Below, piece after piece: positions 22,483-23,651 of a stretch of 23,651 nt of DNA. The position numbers and the translations under genes were made by a program. The DNA lies in NCBI GenBank assembly GCA_018815145.1, contig JAHIYL010000292.1:1-23651 (forward strand). Reading direction: 5' to 3'. The notes beneath the pieces were generated by a model. It ran no database searches and was not told the origin of the DNA. It saw only the letters and a list, made by a program, of their open reading frames with translations. Each line of letters begins with the position of its first letter. The first letter of the stretch is position 1. Source of the DNA: Nanobdellota archaeon (GTDB taxonomy: Archaea > Nanobdellota > Nanobdellia > Woesearchaeales > GW2011-AR15).

Positions 22483-22603
22483 GAAACAGAATACAGCGGA
22501 GCGGAAGTATATATAAGTTACGGAAAAGAATGCAAGTTTAACCCATATTCAAAAATCTTGCCTGATTGTTTGTATCTCTTCAGATAGTAATAATCATGGT
22601 CAG

Positions 22604-22610
22604 AAAAAAA
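22604..22610 (-). terminator. Poly-T terminator after the 22613 orphan
   Basis: Seven T on the minus strand immediately after the stop codon at 22613. Confidence 0.5.
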
Positions 22611-22612
22611 TA

Positions 22613-23245
22613 CTAATTTTGTGCTTTTTTTATCTTACTAGCCTTATCATAATACATTCCACTGACCTTTCCGATTGCATATGCTTTCTGGAGATATGGC
22701 AACATCAAGTCAAATATTGCCTGCTTGTATTTTTTGCCAGTTGATGGCCATTCCCTCTGATATTCCGACACATAGAAATCAGTTGTTTTTTTTAAAATCA
22801 TTGACAAAGAAGGACAGTCAAAATCTTCACCCAGAATGACATCCAATTCTGCTGGTTTTTTCATTAAGATTAGCATTCCCTGCGTAATGGCGTGTGAAAA
22901 TTTTGTTTTACTTTTTGAAGGAAGTATTTCTGGAATCTCATCAACATAATTTATTCCAACTTCTCTACCTAAGAGATATGCAAAATTAATCACATTGATT
23001 ACTGTATATCCCCACTGACTACTTAGTTGGTAATCCCTATGTGCACTTTTACTTTTACCTTTTGCAATAAATTCAATATATTGATCTTGAACTTCAGTTT
23101 TTGTGAGTGTGGTCAGACTATTTATTCCCTCTTTTAGATTTTCATAAGCCTCTAATTCAGGTTCAATCCTGATTTGAACCTGATAGGCATCTTTACATAT
23201 TTCTTCAAGCTCACTTATTATTTCCTCAAATGCCTTATTCGCCAT
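22613..23245 (-). CDS. Orphan protein near the integration scar
   Basis: Function not recognised. The ATG at 23245 (MANKAFEEIISELEEICKDAYQV) is preferred over the ATG at 23263, because the TATA box (TTTATAAATAA, about 23268-23278) would place transcription start near 23247, leaving no room for the earlier ATG. That gives 210 residues, largely helical, with SSQWGYTVINVINFAYLLGREVG and ILPSKSKTKFSHAITQGMLILMKKP. No signal peptide. It is AT-rich and lacks recognisable domains. It lies next to a tRNA 3'-end fragment, so it may be cargo of an integrated element or a gene next to its edge. Confidence 0.72.
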   Translation of the reverse strand: MANKAFEEIISELEEICKDAYQVQIRIEPELEAYENLKEGINSLTTLTKTEVQDQYIEFIAKGKSKSAHRDYQLSSQWGYTVINVINFAYLLGREVGINYVDEIPEILPSKSKTKFSHAITQGMLILMKKPAELDVILGEDFDCPSLSMILKKTTDFYVSEYQREWPSTGKKYKQAIFDLMLPYLQKAYAIGKVSGMYYDKASKIKKAQN

Positions 23246-23283
23246 CCCACGAAAAAAAGCCATATGTTATTTATAAATGTTAT

Positions 23284-23433
23284 CTAAGAGCCAAAACAAA
23301 AAGTGTGGGGGACGGGATTCGAATTATTTGCCCTTACTGCTATAGACGAGAACTTGTTATTTTTCTTTGTTGGTTTTTCAGTTTTCGCATCCAAGCAAAA
23401 ACCACTCACCAAACTCTCAAGTTCTTGTTCCAT
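23284..23433 (-). CDS. Very small frame that runs into a tRNA 3' fragment
   Basis: 49 residues from the ATG at 23433, preceded by a fair Shine-Dalgarno (GAGGTG, seven bases before). It starts MEQELESLVSGFCLDAKTEKPTKKNNKF and lies 23 bases after the upstream partial gene, so they are probably one operon. The last 14 or so residues (NNSNPVPHTFCFGS) are encoded by a tRNA 3'-end-like sequence. This suggests that the real gene was cut by recombination at that site, with its remainder elsewhere. Archaeal integrases of the SSV type are split this way, but nothing in the visible peptide proves it is an integrase. Confidence 0.4.
   Translation of the reverse strand: MEQELESLVSGFCLDAKTEKPTKKNNKFSSIAVRANNSNPVPHTFCFGS
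23304..23323 (-). other. tRNA 3'-end fragment (candidate attachment site)
   Basis: On the minus strand: T-loop TTCGAAT, then the 3' half of a T-stem (CCCGT), the 3' half of an acceptor stem (CCCCCAC) and discriminator A, followed by a T-rich stretch. The 5' partner of the T-stem (ACGGG) is absent; AAATAA stands there instead. So this is not a complete tRNA. Twenty-base tRNA 3' ends are typical of att sites left by integration into a tRNA gene. The matching complete tRNA would have a GTGGGGG 5' acceptor strand; I see none in this window. Confidence 0.6.
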
Positions 23434-23456
23434 TGTTTGCACCTCATAAACTATTA

Positions 23457-23651
23457 TTAATCTGCTATCTCAAGGTTATAGTTATCTTTCAGTTCCTTAA
23501 CTTTCTTTGATAAATCAGCGTACCGCTCAAGTATCTCCATGTTCTCAAGTTGTTGCTTGATTTTGTCTAAATCATCTTGGTTGAAAGTTAAACAATCCTG
23601 ACAATTATCTTTACAAACTTTCTTCTTTGTAACTTCAATCTTTATCTGATC
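23457..23651 (-). CDS. Partial CDS, C-terminal end of an unknown protein
   Basis: 65 codons, open at the window edge, ending TAA at 23457. The visible C-terminus is DQIKIEVTKKKVCKDNCQDC, then a charged heptad-like helix (DDLDKIKQQLENMEILERYADLSKKVKELKDN) and LEIAD. It has a CxxxCxxC cluster that might bind metal and a likely coiled coil. Followed after 23 bases by the small frame at 23433. Function unknown. Confidence 0.65.
   Translation of the reverse strand, partial: DQIKIEVTKKKVCKDNCQDCLTFNQDDLDKIKQQLENMEILERYADLSKKVKELKDNYNLEIAD

Noticed and set aside
23304..23400. Complete tRNA gene on the minus strand
   Set aside because: The T-stem 5' strand is absent (AAATAA instead of ACGGG) and no anticodon or D-arm can be placed upstream.
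23230..23460. Plus-strand frame of 76 codons over the tRNA fragment
   Set aside because: It reads antisense through the tRNA tail and small gene, has no ribosome site, and its content (VGDGIRI) is the usual product of translating an antisense tRNA T-arm.

Overview
The window looks like a chromosomal segment of an archaeon. It carries archaeal-type aIF2-alpha, S27e and Nop10, a CTP-dependent (archaeal) riboflavin kinase, an archaeal FKBP and FtsZ. Most genes have a TATA box about 22-30 bases before the start codon, i.e. leaderless or near-leaderless transcripts, while operon-internal genes use GGAGGTGAT-like Shine-Dalgarno sites. The gene mix (vitamin scavenging, degenerate M50-like envelope protein, many small orphan proteins, AT-rich DNA) suggests a DPANN lineage such as Woesearchaeota or Pacearchaeota. 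That placement is inference; no rRNA is present to confirm it.

Layout. 1-1407 (minus strand): the N-terminal part of a DtxR/MntR-type metal-dependent repressor with a palindromic operator-like site, a 320-base non-genic stretch holding nested inverted repeats and a possible PIN-domain remnant, then scpA. 1594-3601 (plus): two orphan proteins sharing a SALDYVK motif, each with its own promoter. 3665-6950 (plus): a complete riboflavin salvage cassette, consisting of riboflavin kinase with an N-terminal HTH, a RibU-like ECF S component, a fused double ATPase and EcfT. 7000-9480: a cold-shock-domain protein with an acidic repeat tail and long leader, a small membrane protein, a probable winged-helix protein and an AT-rich helical orphan. 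9588-12550 (plus): a tungsten/molybdenum aldehyde oxidoreductase operon made of a four-cluster ferredoxin, an AOR catalytic subunit and a ThiS/MoaD-like carrier. 12604-16150 (plus): cytidylate kinase, a cysteine-rich lipoprotein with two tandem domains, FKBP and FtsZ. 16201-18006: an orphan, then the convergent S27e/aIF2-alpha/Nop10 translation operon. 18143-22482: a lipoprotein, an M50-like membrane protein with signal peptide, a CPA1 Na+/H+ antiporter and a conserved CxYCxYANG membrane-anchored protein. 22613-23651 (minus): an orphan, a very small frame running into a 20-base tRNA 3'-end fragment, and a partial CDS. This last stretch resembles the edge of an integrated element.

How the genes work together. 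The riboflavin cassette would import riboflavin and phosphorylate it to FMN. The AOR operon would oxidise aldehydes and pass electrons through its polyferredoxin subunit. ScpA (chromosome condensation) and FtsZ (division) are housekeeping. The rest is envelope, ion homeostasis and translation. The least explained parts are the SALDYVK pair, the tandem cysteine-rich lipoprotein, the nested repeat at 435-602, and the tRNA-fragment scar at the right end.
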